A DNA stretch of 64,000 bases, taken from the NCBI RefSeq assembly GCF_028769735.1, contig NC_088171.1, positions 145,845,917 through 145,909,916 of the forward strand, written 5' to 3'. Source of the stretch: Zonotrichia leucophrys gambelii. Lineage: Eukaryota > Chordata > Aves > Passeriformes > Passerellidae. Below the pieces are notes generated by a model. It did not search any database. It was not told the DNA's origin and saw nothing but the letters and a program-made list of their open reading frames with translations. Below, piece after piece: positions 10,891 through 22,701 of the stretch (the first letter of the stretch is position 1; each line of letters opens with the position of its first letter). A program made the translations under genes and the position numbers.

Positions 10891-12743
10891 GTGAGTTCCA
10901 GCTCAGCAGGCGATGCAAGCCAGGGTGAGGAGGAAACAAACTCCTGTCCCTTCTCCTCCCCTTGAATCTCTGCCCGCTGCCTTCCAGTGCTGTAGAGAAA
11001 ATTAAGTTGGGATTCAAGCATCTGGAGAGCAGCAGATAAAAGGTGCTCTAGAAGAATATATTCTTGCAGATGTTCTTCTCTTTCCTGCTACAGCAAGTCA
11101 AGATGAAAACACACTGCATAAATTGTGATGTGCCTGAAATCTAATGCAAACTGCTCCCTTCTAACCAAGCATAAAAATCCTAGAAGCTCAATCCATGTCC
11201 TGCAGGCAGCAGAGGAGGAGAAATGCTGCCTTTCTTTTTTTTCCTTTCCCCCTCCTTTTTTTTTTTTTTTTTAATTAATATTGTATTTTTATGGACTAAA
11301 TTGTGCCTGGGGGCATTCCAAAAATGGGGTGCTGAGGAATGTGCATGAAGCAGATAACACTATTTCCTCCAGCAGAAGGAAAATATATATAATAACTGGA
11401 ACTTTATTCATTAACTTGTAGGAAATTATGATTACATTAGGGAGGCTAAAGAGTATGAAATACCTTCTGCCATCCAATAAACTATAGTCCAGCCAATTCT
11501 ATGATCAAGCTTTGAAAATTCCTGTTGGAAGAAATAGGGAATAAAGACAGGAGCAAGAGGAAGGAAGCAATTCCCAGATGGTAACACTTTATTTTTAATT
11601 TGGAAAAGTTAATATTATTCCAAGTTTCATACCCTAAAGAAGAAACCACTTGAGGCAATGCCATATTCTTGGCTCCCTGGTGGGTTAAATAAACTTGTAG
11701 TTGCAATGCTTTTTATTTGTTTAAGGGACAGCTTGTGCCTTGGACTGAATGTCTGGTCAGGAGCAGCATAAAACTTATCCCCTAAGCTGCCTGGTATGTG
11801 ATCTGGTATGTGCCTGCTGGTTTCCCAACCCTTTTGTTTGTAGATGTACAGGAAATAATCAATCAGAGTTGTCCCACATTCCTGCAATGAGGGAACCAGC
11901 AGGACTTCACCAGAGAAGCTATATCATGGCAATATTCTGCAATAATTTTACCATCTAAACCAGGTGTTTTCTTAGCAGGTGGGGGGAAACAAGGCTGAGC
12001 TGCATCTAACCCAGGATTTCATAGGAGAATAAATCCCTCTGTACCACCAGTTCTGTCTCCATTCAGGACACTGCATTGTGGAGGATTCATTAGACTCTGT
12101 GATATCTCTTCCTTCTTTTAAGCCTGGACCCTGTTTCTCACTGGGGCTCCACTTGGGAAGCTGGAAGGGATTGTGCGTTGTGTCTGGAAGATGAAAGGTG
12201 GAAAATGAAGGAGAAAGCTCACAAATTGTCAGTTCTCATTTGGCTCTTAAAAAAAGCACCTGTATTCCTAGGGAAAAAAAAAATCTGATAAGTATCAAAT
12301 GAACACAGGAAAATAGGTATTTACTCTGTAGAATTGAGTTGTTCTTGGCAATTGAACAATTTTTCATTGGAGCAGTGGATGATTAATCCTGATTTTACAA
12401 GTTTTCCTCCAATGCAGATGTAAAAAAAGATAACAGCAGACTTGAAAACTTAGCAAAGATGCACTGTTTGAGCCATGGCCCAAAGCCTTGACATTTTCCT
12501 AGTATCTGCTTCCTCTGTGAGAGGATTCCTATCCCACCTGAAGCCATTACTGCTCCCTGGGAATCCCAGCAGAACATGGAAAGCCATTTCTTTCTTGGAA
12601 GAATCTTCTCCACTGCATTGAAGCCAGGCTGTAGTCATGCAATAGCATTTCTGTGACAAGTCCAATGTCTATATTTTGATTTTACTGAAGGGCAGGTTTC
12701 CTATGGTCCTAAATTTGGCCACAACATTCAAGGCTTCTATTCC

Positions 12744-12779
12744 TCTACATAAAGAGGTCTGTGGACCTCTTTATGTAGA
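12744..12779. repeat. Perfect 16-bp hairpin, 4-nt loop
   Basis: Positions 12744-12759 (TCTACATAAAGAGGTC) and 12764-12779 (GACCTCTTTATGTAGA) are exact reverse complements around the loop TGTG. Such a tight palindrome would extrude readily. No flanking target duplications were seen. Confidence 0.9.
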
Positions 12780-13413
12780 TTGAATGCTCAATAAAGATAG
12801 AGAGATCTTAGCTTTTTGAACTGTATTTGAACAAAATACAACATAAAACAGTTGTTCTGTGTCCTTAAGGTTCAAGCCAAGTGTTTATTTCATTTTACTC
12901 CTACCTGAGATGTGGAAACCATTCACTCCATATCAGCAACCCTGTCACCTCTCCCTCCCACAAAAAGCACCATTTCTTGAAGTGTTATGATTCTGTACTT
13001 CTGTGCCAGGGAACATTGCTGCTTTTTTATGTTACCCTGAGGCTGGTGGCATGTGGCACAGTGTCCTACCTAGGCTTGAGTGTCAAAACAGTTTTGTCCT
13101 TTCCAGGTGTTTAAAATTTTGCATAAGTTGTCAACAATATTTATCTAACAGGCTGTCTGTGTGCTGGGCAACATCCTGCTTCTGTTGCAGTAGTTAGGGA
13201 ACTTAAAGTTATTTAATCTGTCACTTCATTATGAGCTATGCCAAATGGTACAAAAGCTAGAACAGGAAACAGATCAACATATCAAGGGAAAGTTTTTAGC
13301 CAGGGAAATGCCATCAATGACGCATTGGGTGGAACTGTCCTAGAACAGGAAACCAAAACAGAGATAAACATCAAGCGCTTCCAGTTGCTCCAGAACGGCT
13401 TGGGTTTTCCCCA

Positions 13414-14642
13414 TGTCTTGGCTTGAAAGACAGGTGTTTGCTAAGGAACACAGGAGCCTCCCTTGGAATGGAAAATGTAAACCACATCCCTCCAAATTGT
13501 TAGAATTTTTAAATTAAGGTGTTCTCAGGCAAAGATAGGGGAATAGGAATAGCAGTTCTTTCCTCGTGTGTATAATAAACCAAACAAACATAAACTGTGG
13601 CGTTAACACCAAACAGAACCCAGAACCAGTCCTGGCCTTTCAGCCGCAGCGCTTTCCCGTTGGTGCAGTGCCAGGCACAGCCAGCAGGGGTGCTGCTGGC
13701 TCATGGTGGGCGGGGCAGGTGCAGTGAGTCCCCCACACCTGCAGGGGTGCTGTGGTGTGGGCTCAGGGCTCAGGGAGCGCACGGTGATGGGCCCAGAGAG
13801 GGAGGGATGGAGGAGAGGCTTCACTTCACAAACCCTGGGGCAGCCATGGTGGCTGTGTGCAGAGAGAGAGGGATGGAGGAGAGGCTTCACTTCACAAACC
13901 CTGGGGCAGCCATGGTGGCTGGGCCCAGACAGGAAGACATGGTGTCCATGGAGAGTTGGAGGAGAGACTTTGATTCACAAACCAGCCATAGCGGCTGGCC
14001 CCAGACAGAAGCTTCGCTTCACAAACCCTGGGGCAGCCATGACGTCTAGGCCCAGATGGGAAGGGATGGAGGAGAGGTTTTACTTCACAAACCCTGGGGC
14101 AGCTGATCCCGGTGCTCCAGCAGAACTCTGGAAGAAGCAAGCTGGGCTGGCAAGATGCCTTGGCAGGGAGTGAGTATCTCCTAGCAGAGCAGGGAGAGCC
14201 GAGCTCAGGATCCCAGGCACTTGAGCAGACGGTTATAGGTCCCTCTTTTAGTGAAATGGGGTTGATAAGGTCTCTGTTTGGTGGCTGCTCTCACCAGCAG
14301 AGGCTCACCCCACGGCAGGAGCAGCAGCTCTGGGCTGGGCTCCAGTGGCAGCAGCGAATTCCTTTCCCAAGCAGCAATTCCAACCATCCTCCTCTGAAGC
14401 TGAGAGACAGAGAGCACCAGCAGCTGCCCCAGCCCTGTCTTTTACTGTCCAATTCTTGAGGAATCTCTGCCCCTCAGAGAAAAACTCCCAGATAAGAAAA
14501 GTGTAACCAGCTCCCCTCCTTCCTTGAGCTTGGTCACTTTTGTTTTTCGTAAGTACCCAGTTGTTAGTGTTTCCTAGGAACTTATGGGAAAAAAAATTCT
14601 GTAAGGAAAAGGAACAAAAGAAAAGAAACCTAACCCCCAACA
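13414..14642 (-). mobile_element. Solo LTR of an endogenous retrovirus with 5-bp target duplication
   Basis: The element runs from TGTCTTGGCTTGAAAGACAG to ACCTAACCCCCAACA, so it has TG/CA ends. CCCCA directly precedes it (13409-13413) and directly follows it (14643-14647), which is a perfect target-site duplication. The left 150 bp (ACAGGAGCCTCCCTTGGAAT, AAATTAAGGTGTTCTCAGGC) resemble, from memory, a long LTR family common in passerines that reads on the minus strand. At 1229 bp it is long for an LTR, partly because of the minisatellite at 13789-14107. No viral genes flank it, so it is a solo LTR left by recombination. The 115-156-codon open frames inside are not retroviral proteins. Confidence 0.8.
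13789..14107. repeat. Minisatellite inside the LTR, about 5 units of 51-76 bp
   Basis: Units begin GGGCCCAGA and carry GGATGGAGGAGAGG, CTTCACAAACCCTGGGGCAG and CCATGGTGGCT. Units 1 and 2 (13789-13854, 13855-13920) are both 66 bp and nearly identical. Unit 3 (13921-13996) carries an insertion, unit 4 (13997-14047) is shortened, and unit 5 (14048-14107) ends the array. The open plus and minus frames across it are periodic repeats, not genes. Confidence 0.9.
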
Positions 14643-16648
14643 CCCCATTGGCCTGCTCACTAACCTTTTTGTACCAAAAATAATTTTCCATGTGTCACAA
14701 TCATATCTTTATAATGAGTTCACATAAGATCAAGTTAAGCTACGGAAAACATCACATAAAGTTTAACCTAATCACAAATTTTTCCACAACAGAAGGGACA
14801 GTTTCATTTTTTTCAGAACAGAGTTAAAAGCTGTGTATAAACACACAAAACTGGGAGTTGCAATGCAGAGCAATGCAACTGCAGAGCCAAGAAGCCAGTT
14901 GAAACCACCTAAAACAAAGTTTCTCTGCTGACACTCTTGGGGGTGTAGTCCTTAACCAGAAACCCACATCAAATATCTAAAGCTATGCAGCTACACATCT
15001 CCCTTTCCAATCAGAAGTAAAACCCCAAAACACTTCTTTTCACAAAGAGGCCTTCCAAAAGCAGCAGACCAGAACTCTGAAATATGCCCAAAGGCCCTAC
15101 CATTTTAAAATGTCAATATGTTTGTGCTCCTGGAACTCCACAAGGAGATGATGAGTCATAAATTTTATACCAACAAAGACCATCATCAATGTCTTGTTCG
15201 CCTCTATAACAGGCATAAGGTTTAACTCAGTATTCCCTGCACTGGACCATAATTTGTGTGTGAGATACAGGATTTCTTTTGCAAAAACATTTGGTCTTCA
15301 CCTGTATGAATTCTTATCTCTCTTGCAGCCTATCACTAAGGCTCAGGAAATGTTTGTGAAGTGCTTTGAGAGCCTCCTTGGGGATATGATGTAGAGAATT
15401 TGCAGGCAAACAAATAACAGGTTGATTTCTATCCAGTTATTCTCATGGTGTTTTTACTTGTAGAAGTTGATCTTAGTACAGCTGGAATTCAAATGATGAT
15501 TAACAAATGATAGTGAATACAGTACATGACTTCCATGTGATACTTTCTGCTTTCAATAAACACTATTTATACAGAATCAAATTCTGCCATGAATTATACC
15601 AGGGTAAGACCAGGACAAACAGCTCTAAATTAAAAGAGAGAAGTGGGGGCTTTCCAAGACAGCTGTCAACTCATTCAAAGCTTTTTTAAACCCCAAGGTT
15701 GTGTGTATCAATATCTCAATAGTGTGCTTGAAAAATCATGCAGCTGATTAATAATAGAGCCTTGAGAGTGAGATGTAATTTAATTGGAAAGAAAAGGTAT
15801 TTATTCCTAGAGTAGAGAATGTTGGTAGGGCAAACATGGGTCTGTATCCAATCAAGATCCTGCACCAGAGCAGTAACAGCTCTATTTATGGGGACAAGTG
15901 TCATATGTGTTAAGGACACGTGAGCTAAATAATTCGGAAATCTGTATGATACTGGCCCAGGACCCTTGACTGCAGAGTCTCCTTGTCATCAGTTTCCATA
16001 TCAGTCTAGTCCATGAAGACCAATTCATTTCAACCTAAGGAGGAACGTCAGATTTTCCCCATTCTAATGCAGATCTATGTGGCAGCAGCTCTCTGGCCAC
16101 AGAGGGGAACACAACTTTTCCAGGCATCGTACTGGGAAAGTCTGTGAGAAGATCAGAAAAAAGATTGAGTACAATTCTCAATTCTTATCTTAACTTGTAA
16201 ATATGTGGAATGTGTTATGGAGATTTGTTTAACAAAGGGTGGTTTCTTAATCAGGCAGTGGTGATGGTGTTTAGATTAGAGGACCAGTTAGATCCAGGTG
16301 TATTATAACTGTCTATAAAAGCAATGAGTTTCTTAATAATGATATAATATAATAAAGAGCTTGATCAGCCTTCTGTAAATCATGGAGTCAGTGCTAATTA
16401 TTACCAGTTCAAAAACACCTCACAATGACAGATCTAGAGTACTGACTTTAGTCAACTGAGCCCCATTTCTGGTGAGCACATTGTTGAAGCAAGGGCATGC
16501 TCCATCCATACTTGAGAATGACATGTAATGAATGCCCTTTGGGAGGATGTACCTTCCAAGCATTTCATCAGCTATTCTGTGGGACAGGACACCAGTACTG
16601 CCTGACAGGAATGGAAACACCTGTAAATTAAGTGATCTAGAAAAAAAC
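14643..16648. other. Mostly single-copy sequence
   Basis: After the duplicated CCCCA target site the sequence is AT-rich and unique as far as I can see. Short open frames (60-84 codons) have no recognisable features. Confidence 0.5.
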
Positions 16649-17221
16649 TGTAATGGTTTGACACCAGCTGTCAACTAAGTGCCACACACTTACTCACTCA
16701 GACCCCCTTCCATTCTGCCTCAGGATGGGAGAACTAATTGGAAGGGCAAAAGTGAAAACAAACACATGGCTGGAGCTAAAAGCAGTTTAATAATTTAATA
16801 ATAATAATAATATTTTTTGAAGTAAGGGAAAACAGATTAAAAAAAATAGAGGAAAATAAAATCCAAGAAAGACAAGTGATACAAATGGAAACAATCGCTC
16901 ACCACAAGCCACCCACTGCTCAAACAGTCCCCAAGCACTACCCCCTTCCCCCACAACAAATTTCCTTCTTAGTTTTATTGCTGTCATCATCTCATATGGA
17001 AATTGGTCAGTTGGGGTATGCTGTCCCAGCTGTGACCCCTCCCATCCTCTTGTGGTTATGCACAGCTGGGACAATGTCAGGAGCAGAAAAGGCCTTGATG
17101 CCGTGCAAGTGCTGCTCAGCAGGAGCTGAAACATCAGTGTATAAGCAATACTATTTCCAGAACAAAATACAGACCCACAATAGCCACTGTGAAGAAATTC
17201 ATCCAGGGCAAAATCAGTACA
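16649..17221 (-). mobile_element. ERVL-type LTR, diverged, minus strand
   Basis: Read in reverse this follows the avian ERVL-type LTR layout. The left end (TGTAATGGTTTGACACCAGC) corresponds to the LTR end that normally reads GGGGTTAAACCACAACA. The middle has CAATCGCTCACCACAAGCCA and CAGTCCCCAAGCACTACCCC, and the right end has ATCCAGGGCAAAATCAGTAC, matching the LTR start. An ATTAAA-type signal on the minus strand lies at about 16786-16791. Divergence is high, so the copy is old. A-rich flanks (AAAAC on both sides, slightly offset) prevent a clean target-duplication call. A 219-codon minus frame (16787-17446) crosses its right border and is not a retroviral protein. Confidence 0.75.
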
Positions 17222-17334
17222 AAAAACAATCAAATTATTTGCAGCTTTTTTTTTCCTATAAACTTTTACATTTAAAGAGAAATTTTGATAAATAACTGCA
17301 GATATATTATCCATGCTCAATGAGATGAACAAAC

Positions 17335-17455
17335 TTAATCTTAAATTGAAACAAAACAGGAATTCACTAGGCATCAGGAAAACCTTTCTGATGAGTAGGG
17401 AGGCTAAACCCTGGCACAGTAACATGAGGGATGGAGAGTCCAACATGCTGCCATC
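17335..17455 (+). mobile_element. CR1 LINE fragment, plus strand
   Basis: CATCAGGAAAACCTTTCTGA, the CTGGCACAG region and GGGATGGAGAGTCCAAC follow the CR1 3' region order (ATCAGGAAANNCTTTTTCACTGTGAGGG, then GGCACAGGTTGCCC, then GTGGAGTCTCC). The tail is missing. Diverged and non-functional. Confidence 0.55.
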
Positions 17456-17641
17456 TGGTTTGGTATAGTTAACACCACAATGAGCCTCTCACAGTCCCTC
17501 TCAGCCTTGTTTTCTCTGATTCTGAATGGGTTTCACATTGTTCTAGCAAAGAAAAAGTACACCCTCCTCTGATTCCAAATGAATTGTTTCTCAATAAAAG
17601 TAACAACATTTTGAAATACTTTCTGCAGTCAGCTGGGTGGG

Positions 17642-17776
17642 TGTGCTGGTTTTGGCTGGGGTAGAGTTAACTTCCTTCTAACTGTATCAATTCTCTATCA
17701 AGTGACCTGGAGGAAGAATGATTTCAAATGGGGAGTATGTGGTGTTTTATCTCCAGCTGAGCGCAAAACCACAACA
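17642..17776 (+). mobile_element. Internally deleted ERVL-type LTR, plus strand
   Basis: The start TGTGCTGGTTTTGGCTGGGG plus TAGAGTTAACTTCC matches the 5' end of the same ERVL-type LTR as at 16649-17221 and 32211-32366. The end GCAAAACCACAACA matches that LTR's 3' end. Only about 135 bp separate them, so most of the LTR interior is missing or replaced. No target duplication is evident. Confidence 0.6.
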
Positions 17777-17869
17777 ATTGGTTATTGTCCTTCTTGCTGT
17801 ACATATAAATTCTCTTTGCTGTTTTATTTGTGTACATAATTAATTTCTTATTTTGGTTTTTTGAGGGTT

Positions 17870-17895
17870 TTGTTGTTGTTGTTGTTGTTGTTGTT
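17870..17895. repeat. (TTG)n microsatellite
   Basis: About eight uninterrupted TTG units between T-rich flanks. On the minus strand it gives an Asn-run open frame, which is an artefact. Confidence 0.9.
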
Positions 17896-20800
17896 TTTCT
17901 TATAATTATTCTGTCTTGTAGAATTTTCCTTTAACTTGGCCATGAACTGTGATTGGTGTTGGGTTTGTTTCATACTTGTTTTATGATTTGAGACTTCAGA
18001 TTCTGACTGTCGGCGTGGTAGAAAAAAGTGTTTTCTTGTGTTCAAATGGAACTTCACATGTTTAATTTATTCCCTCTTCCTCTTACCCTCTCAACAGGCA
18101 CTATTTAGAAGAGTGTGGCTGCTGCTTCTTCTTCATTTTCTTCTTCATCCTTTTCCATCAGATATTTATATTGTTTTGTACACATTGATAAAATTCTTCC
18201 CTGAACCTAAGAGTCCAAGATCTCTCAGCCTCTCCTGTATCAGAGGTACAAGCAAAACTAACAGGCTTTTATAGCTCTGTATCCCATCAGCAGAACCAAG
18301 GCTCCTCCACATGCTGACTGCTGCTGGGGATGCACCAGCCACATCCTTCACAGACATCACTGAATTAAAATTGGTGTGGAGAACCTGGACACAGCACTAG
18401 CAGGAAGGATGGAGGAAGGCCTGTAAGAATTTCCAGTGTAAGGTGTGAAGACCAGTCAGTCTGTTATTAGCTGCAGCTCTGTCTCCAAGCTATGCAGGTG
18501 ATAAGATTCTCATGCTTCAATTGCACAGCATTGGCAGTGAAGCATTTGAACCCTAACTAAAGAAGAGATGTTGTGCCTCCCATCTGCATGCTTGACACAG
18601 TGGGCTGGCCTCTCTTTTCTCCTCTCTTTACAAAAACACCTCATGTGTGTTCTCCTGTGCTGTGTAATTCACAGTGTTGTCCAGCCCTGCCCTCTCTTCA
18701 CATCAGTTTTCAAATGCTGTGACTCTGAACATGTTTTAGATAGACTTGGAGCAGCTGAGACAGGGCTGTAAGATGCAAACACTGCTGCAGCATAGCTAGG
18801 TGGCTAATCAATACATGAGCTGTCAGCTTTTCAGATCAAGGGATTAACAAACTTGTTTTGCAGTAAATGAAATGAGTTTGAGGGGGAGGAAAAAAAAAGC
18901 TGCTAAAAGGAAGGTGTCTGAGGGTTTTTTAAAAGGGAAAAAAGTAATGCTGAAAAGAACTGAAGCACAAAAAACATTTAATCTCCTTGAACTCTCAGCT
19001 GTGATTTTTCTAACTAGTCCTAAGGAATTATGATATCAAATTTGCAACTAAAGGGTGCTGACCAAGGCTTGGTGTCAGGAAAAAACATGACATTAGGATC
19101 CTATACATGTCTCTACAGCAACAAATGTTCTCTGACCTCACTACAAACAAGAAAAGTTTGAAAACATATTACATGCTCATTTTAAGGAATACTTGATAAA
19201 AAAAAAAAAAGGAAAATTGAAGGGTATTCATAAACCTTATTCTTTTCTCCCTCAAATAAAAAAATTAAATTTTGTATGTCAAAAGCTACTCATATTGCCT
19301 TTGTAATTTCACATTTCCAGAGTCAGTCTGGAGAAGCCAAAAAGCATCAAAAGCCAGATCTGGCAGCAGTCAGATGCTTATTTCAGAACTGCAGTCCCTA
19401 TCCTTGCAATCCTACCCAAAAAGGTCAACTGCTTAGTCCAGGCCATCTTTTGCAAATAATACTTTTTATGTGAACCCTGTCCTAGAGGAAACTCTGTTCT
19501 CTGCATGTCTAAATGACTACATGGGAAGGGAAATGTGCTTTTTGGGCCCTGTGACTTCTCTGCTGTGTCCCTGCAAAATTCACTGCCCTGCTTTGTGTTG
19601 CAGTGTCACCATCTGTAAAAATAACCTTCTCTTATGTCCTGTAACACGTTCCACAAGTATTGGATACTGTTGTGATTTTAAGCTTTTGTACCTTGACTAA
19701 GGAGCCTCTGGTGATACCCATCATGAATTGAGTAAAGGCAGCCCCTGAAGCTTCCTGGTCAGAGAAAAACCTCCTGATGGTGAACAAGGAGAATAGACTG
19801 AACACTCCAGACCTCATCTGCACGTCTATAAAATAGTGATGTGAGACTTTTTTTTTTTGAAGTACAATGAAGTTTTGAAGTTGAAGCTAATAGATCATCT
19901 TTCATGCCTGACAATGGATGGAAAAGAGATCTGCACCCAGCTGGGTCTGGCATGAGGATTCATCCTGACCTTTGGTACAACTTGTGATGCTGAGCATGTC
20001 TGGGCAGCTGGGAAAGAGATCATTATCAGACAGTGGCTACCTGTGGAAATTGCTTGCACAAGGTTTTGTAGGCAACTGATCCACTCTATAATGAGCTGAA
20101 CTTCTGGAAGCCCTTCACAAAGATGAGTGATATGGAATGGTAATAAAAGGGAGCCAGATTTGGCTTAAATCACTCTGAGAATTGATTGGTAGTGTGTTCT
20201 TGGAAGAGCAGATCTAACCAAGCACTAGTTTAAGGCGTAAAATTCTGTTTGAATCATTTGGTAGGAATCCTTAGATTTTTTTTCTCCTGACAATTGCACC
20301 ACTTAAAACTACCAGAAATGGTATTTCCTCTTATTTGAACAAACCACTAGCAGAAATACAAGTTCTATAGACTGCTTAGTCCTAATGTATTGAATAAAAA
20401 TCCAAACTAAGCAAGGCAACATTTACATCACCTTTATTAAAAAGAGAAGGAGTTGATACTATACATATCAGAAGAATCCCAGAACATTCTGGAGTGTCTG
20501 CAGCTTATTTTCAGGCTTATCAAGGTAATGGATGAAGATTAAATCATGACTTTGTCAGGCAGAGACAACCTCAAACAATTCTCTGCCTCTCAATTGATAG
20601 CATAGCCTGGGGGATACTGTTTGCAAGCATAAAAGGCAAAAGACCCATCACAGGAGCCCAATGCATGATATTAAGCTTTCTGTAAAAGGCCATCCTCAAA
20701 TTAGGCCCATTATCTCTGACATACAATCCTCACACAAGTGAAATATTTCTTGCTAAGGGTTTATGGCATTTCCCCAGGCAAAGCTGCATGCAGTGCACAG

Positions 20801-22246
20801 AGGTTTTGCTTGAGAACACAGCTCAGCAGCCTTTATCAGACAGTTTGACCAAGACCAGAAAAAAAGTCTTGTGCACAGTCTTCTTTGCAGGATCAGAGCA
20901 ATAGCACTCAGGGCCAGAGACCTGAAAAAAAAAAGACATACCTTGGTCTTTACAGCACTTCACAGCTTCAGAGTGTGTGTGGTGTAAAAGACAATGAGTT
21001 ACTGTGCTGCCCCAAGGGCACAGAGGGATCATTCCTCTAGAAAATGTGTTATGGATCAGAGAGGCACAGCCACCTCAGACAGAGGCTGCAATAACCAGCA
21101 TAATGAGATGTCCCCTGACATTATCCTGGATCATTTCCCTGTAGCTAGAGGGGATCTCCTGGTGCAAGCAGAGGAACTGGAGTGTTCATCTCCTCAGAGT
21201 TTGTGTCTGGAGAAGCCTCATTTTCTAGCCAGAAGGAACATGCAGGACCAAAGACCTGTGGCTTTAGGTAATATAAATGCACACACTGAAGAGGAGAGAC
21301 CCCAAAACCTCTTGTGCAGGACAAAAACCAAAGTGAGAGATAAATAGTGACTTGTCCGTGGAGCTGAATAAAGTGTTCTGCTTCTCCCTCAGCAGCTTAT
21401 TTCTGCCTGACTCCTGGACTGACCTCTTAGCTACTACTGACCCCTTGGCTGGTCCCTAAAACAACTTTGGCTGAAAGTTATGACTATAAACACATAAGCA
21501 TTAATATTGAGCAAGTCTTGACAATTTACTGTGTTGTTTTTAGTTCATTCTTCTCTTGGAGAAAGCAATTTAATCCTTTCTATTGCTCTTTCTAAATAAG
21601 AAAAGACAGGGATCTCACATTTGCTTCTAATTACAATGTACTTTGCTGTGCAGCCCCTGTGAGGGGCAAAGCTTTTTGAAGTCTGCAGCATTGAGAGAGA
21701 ATTGATTGCTAATTAAATTTGTCTCTGGGAAGTTAACTATAACTAAAATGTACTGAGTGAAAACAAACAGGTCATTGTTTTCCTAGTGGCACATGTTAAA
21801 TAAAACCTGCATAAATCAGGTGCTTTGAAAGAGCCTGTTAAAGCCAATTTGTGGAAGCCTTATTTCAGGAGAGCACTGGCTGCTGTGTTAGTGCATCACC
21901 TCTGCTTAGATGTTGTGGTGATCAGCTTTTGAAGGAATAACCACTATGCCTTCCTTGCATGAAAAAAGGACGGTTATGGTGTCTCTATAATTCCAGAGAG
22001 ATAAACATACCCACTTGGACAGAACCTGCTCTTTTGGCTCTTTTTGTGTTCCACTGTAGGTCTGGGACTGGGTTTTTAGGGTGTTGTGGGAACTGGGGCT
22101 GGAACTGAGTGGGAAACACAAGGTACACTGTAACTTTATATCAGCAAAAAAAAACCATTAAAAGATGCCCAAACATGACCCCAAAGGTGAATCAAGATCC
22201 AATAGAATACAGCTGTAGCTACTGGGATTCATTCACCTTCATCTTG
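17896..22246. other. Mostly single-copy sequence
   Basis: Apart from a weak CR1-like patch (18195-18250) I recognise nothing. Open frames are below 120 codons. The longest, 20994-21347 (+, 117 codons), has no motif or transmembrane segment that I can identify. Confidence 0.5.
18195..18250 (-). mobile_element. Possible CR1 remnant, minus strand
   Basis: TGAACCTAAGAGTCCAAGAT and CTCTCAGCCTCTCCTGTATC resemble the minus-strand CR1 stretch that reads CTGAACAGNCCNAGGTCTCTCAGCCTTTCCTCAT. Only about 55 bp are alignable by eye, so this may be chance. Confidence 0.3.
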
Positions 22247-22577
22247 ACAGGCTGGAGAGTTGGGTGTGGAGAAGTGTAATGGGGTTCAACAAGGGAAAGT
22301 GTTAGGTCCTGCACCTGAGGAGGAATAACCCCATGTGCCAGCACAGGTTGGGGGCTGACCCACTGGGGAGGAGCTCTGTAGAGAAGGACCTGAGAGTCTT
22401 GGGATATGACAAATTGACTATGAGCTTGCAATGCCCTTGTGGCCAGGAAAGCCAATGTCATCCTGGATGCATGGGGAGAGTGTGGCCAGCAGGCTGAGTG
22501 AGCTGATTCTCCCGCTCACTCAGCCCTAAAGAGGCCATTTCTGGAGTGCTGTGTCCAGTTCTGGGCTCCTCAGTACA
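22247..22577 (+). mobile_element. CR1 LINE ORF2 3' portion, plus strand, truncated
   Basis: The order CTGGAGAGTTGGGTGTGGAG, GTTCAACAAGGGAAAGTGTT, AGGTCCTGCACCTGAGGAGG, AATAACCCCATGTGCCAGCA, then GAGTGTGGCCAGCAGG, then TGGAGTGCTGTGTCCAGTTC matches the CR1 region that encodes the stretch after the reverse-transcriptase core. The frame is broken by indels, so no CR1 protein can be read through. It ends abruptly at CCTCAGTACA without the 3' UTR or tail. Confidence 0.92.
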
Positions 22578-22701
22578 GTGACCATTAGTTTTTCAGTTTC
22601 ACCTTCTTCACAAAAGAAATGCCTATTTTTGCCAGCAGCATACTTTATTTACCTCTGCCTGTTAATAGAGCTGCAGATGGCACAGGCAGGTATGTGTTAA
22701 G

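Larger units (their letters stand above)
10407..13413. other. Mostly single-copy sequence with one GC-rich island
   Basis: Unique AT-rich DNA apart from a GC-richer patch at about 10640-10980 that includes an exon-like interval (10626-10890), a T-rich tract at about 11228-11271, and the hairpin at 12744-12779. No interspersed repeat was recognised. Confidence 0.5.

Noticed and set aside
10710..10980. GC-rich patch considered as a CpG island promoter
   Set aside because: Rich in CAG/CTG-type words but with very few CG dinucleotides, so it does not look like a CpG island.
13597..14459. Several 115-156-codon frames, two with internal peptide repeats
   Set aside because: The periodic peptides come from the minisatellite inside the solo LTR.
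16787..17446. 219-codon minus-strand open frame
   Set aside because: It lies in a diverged ERVL-type LTR and an adjoining CR1 piece. LTRs of this type do not encode protein, and no retroviral motif is visible.
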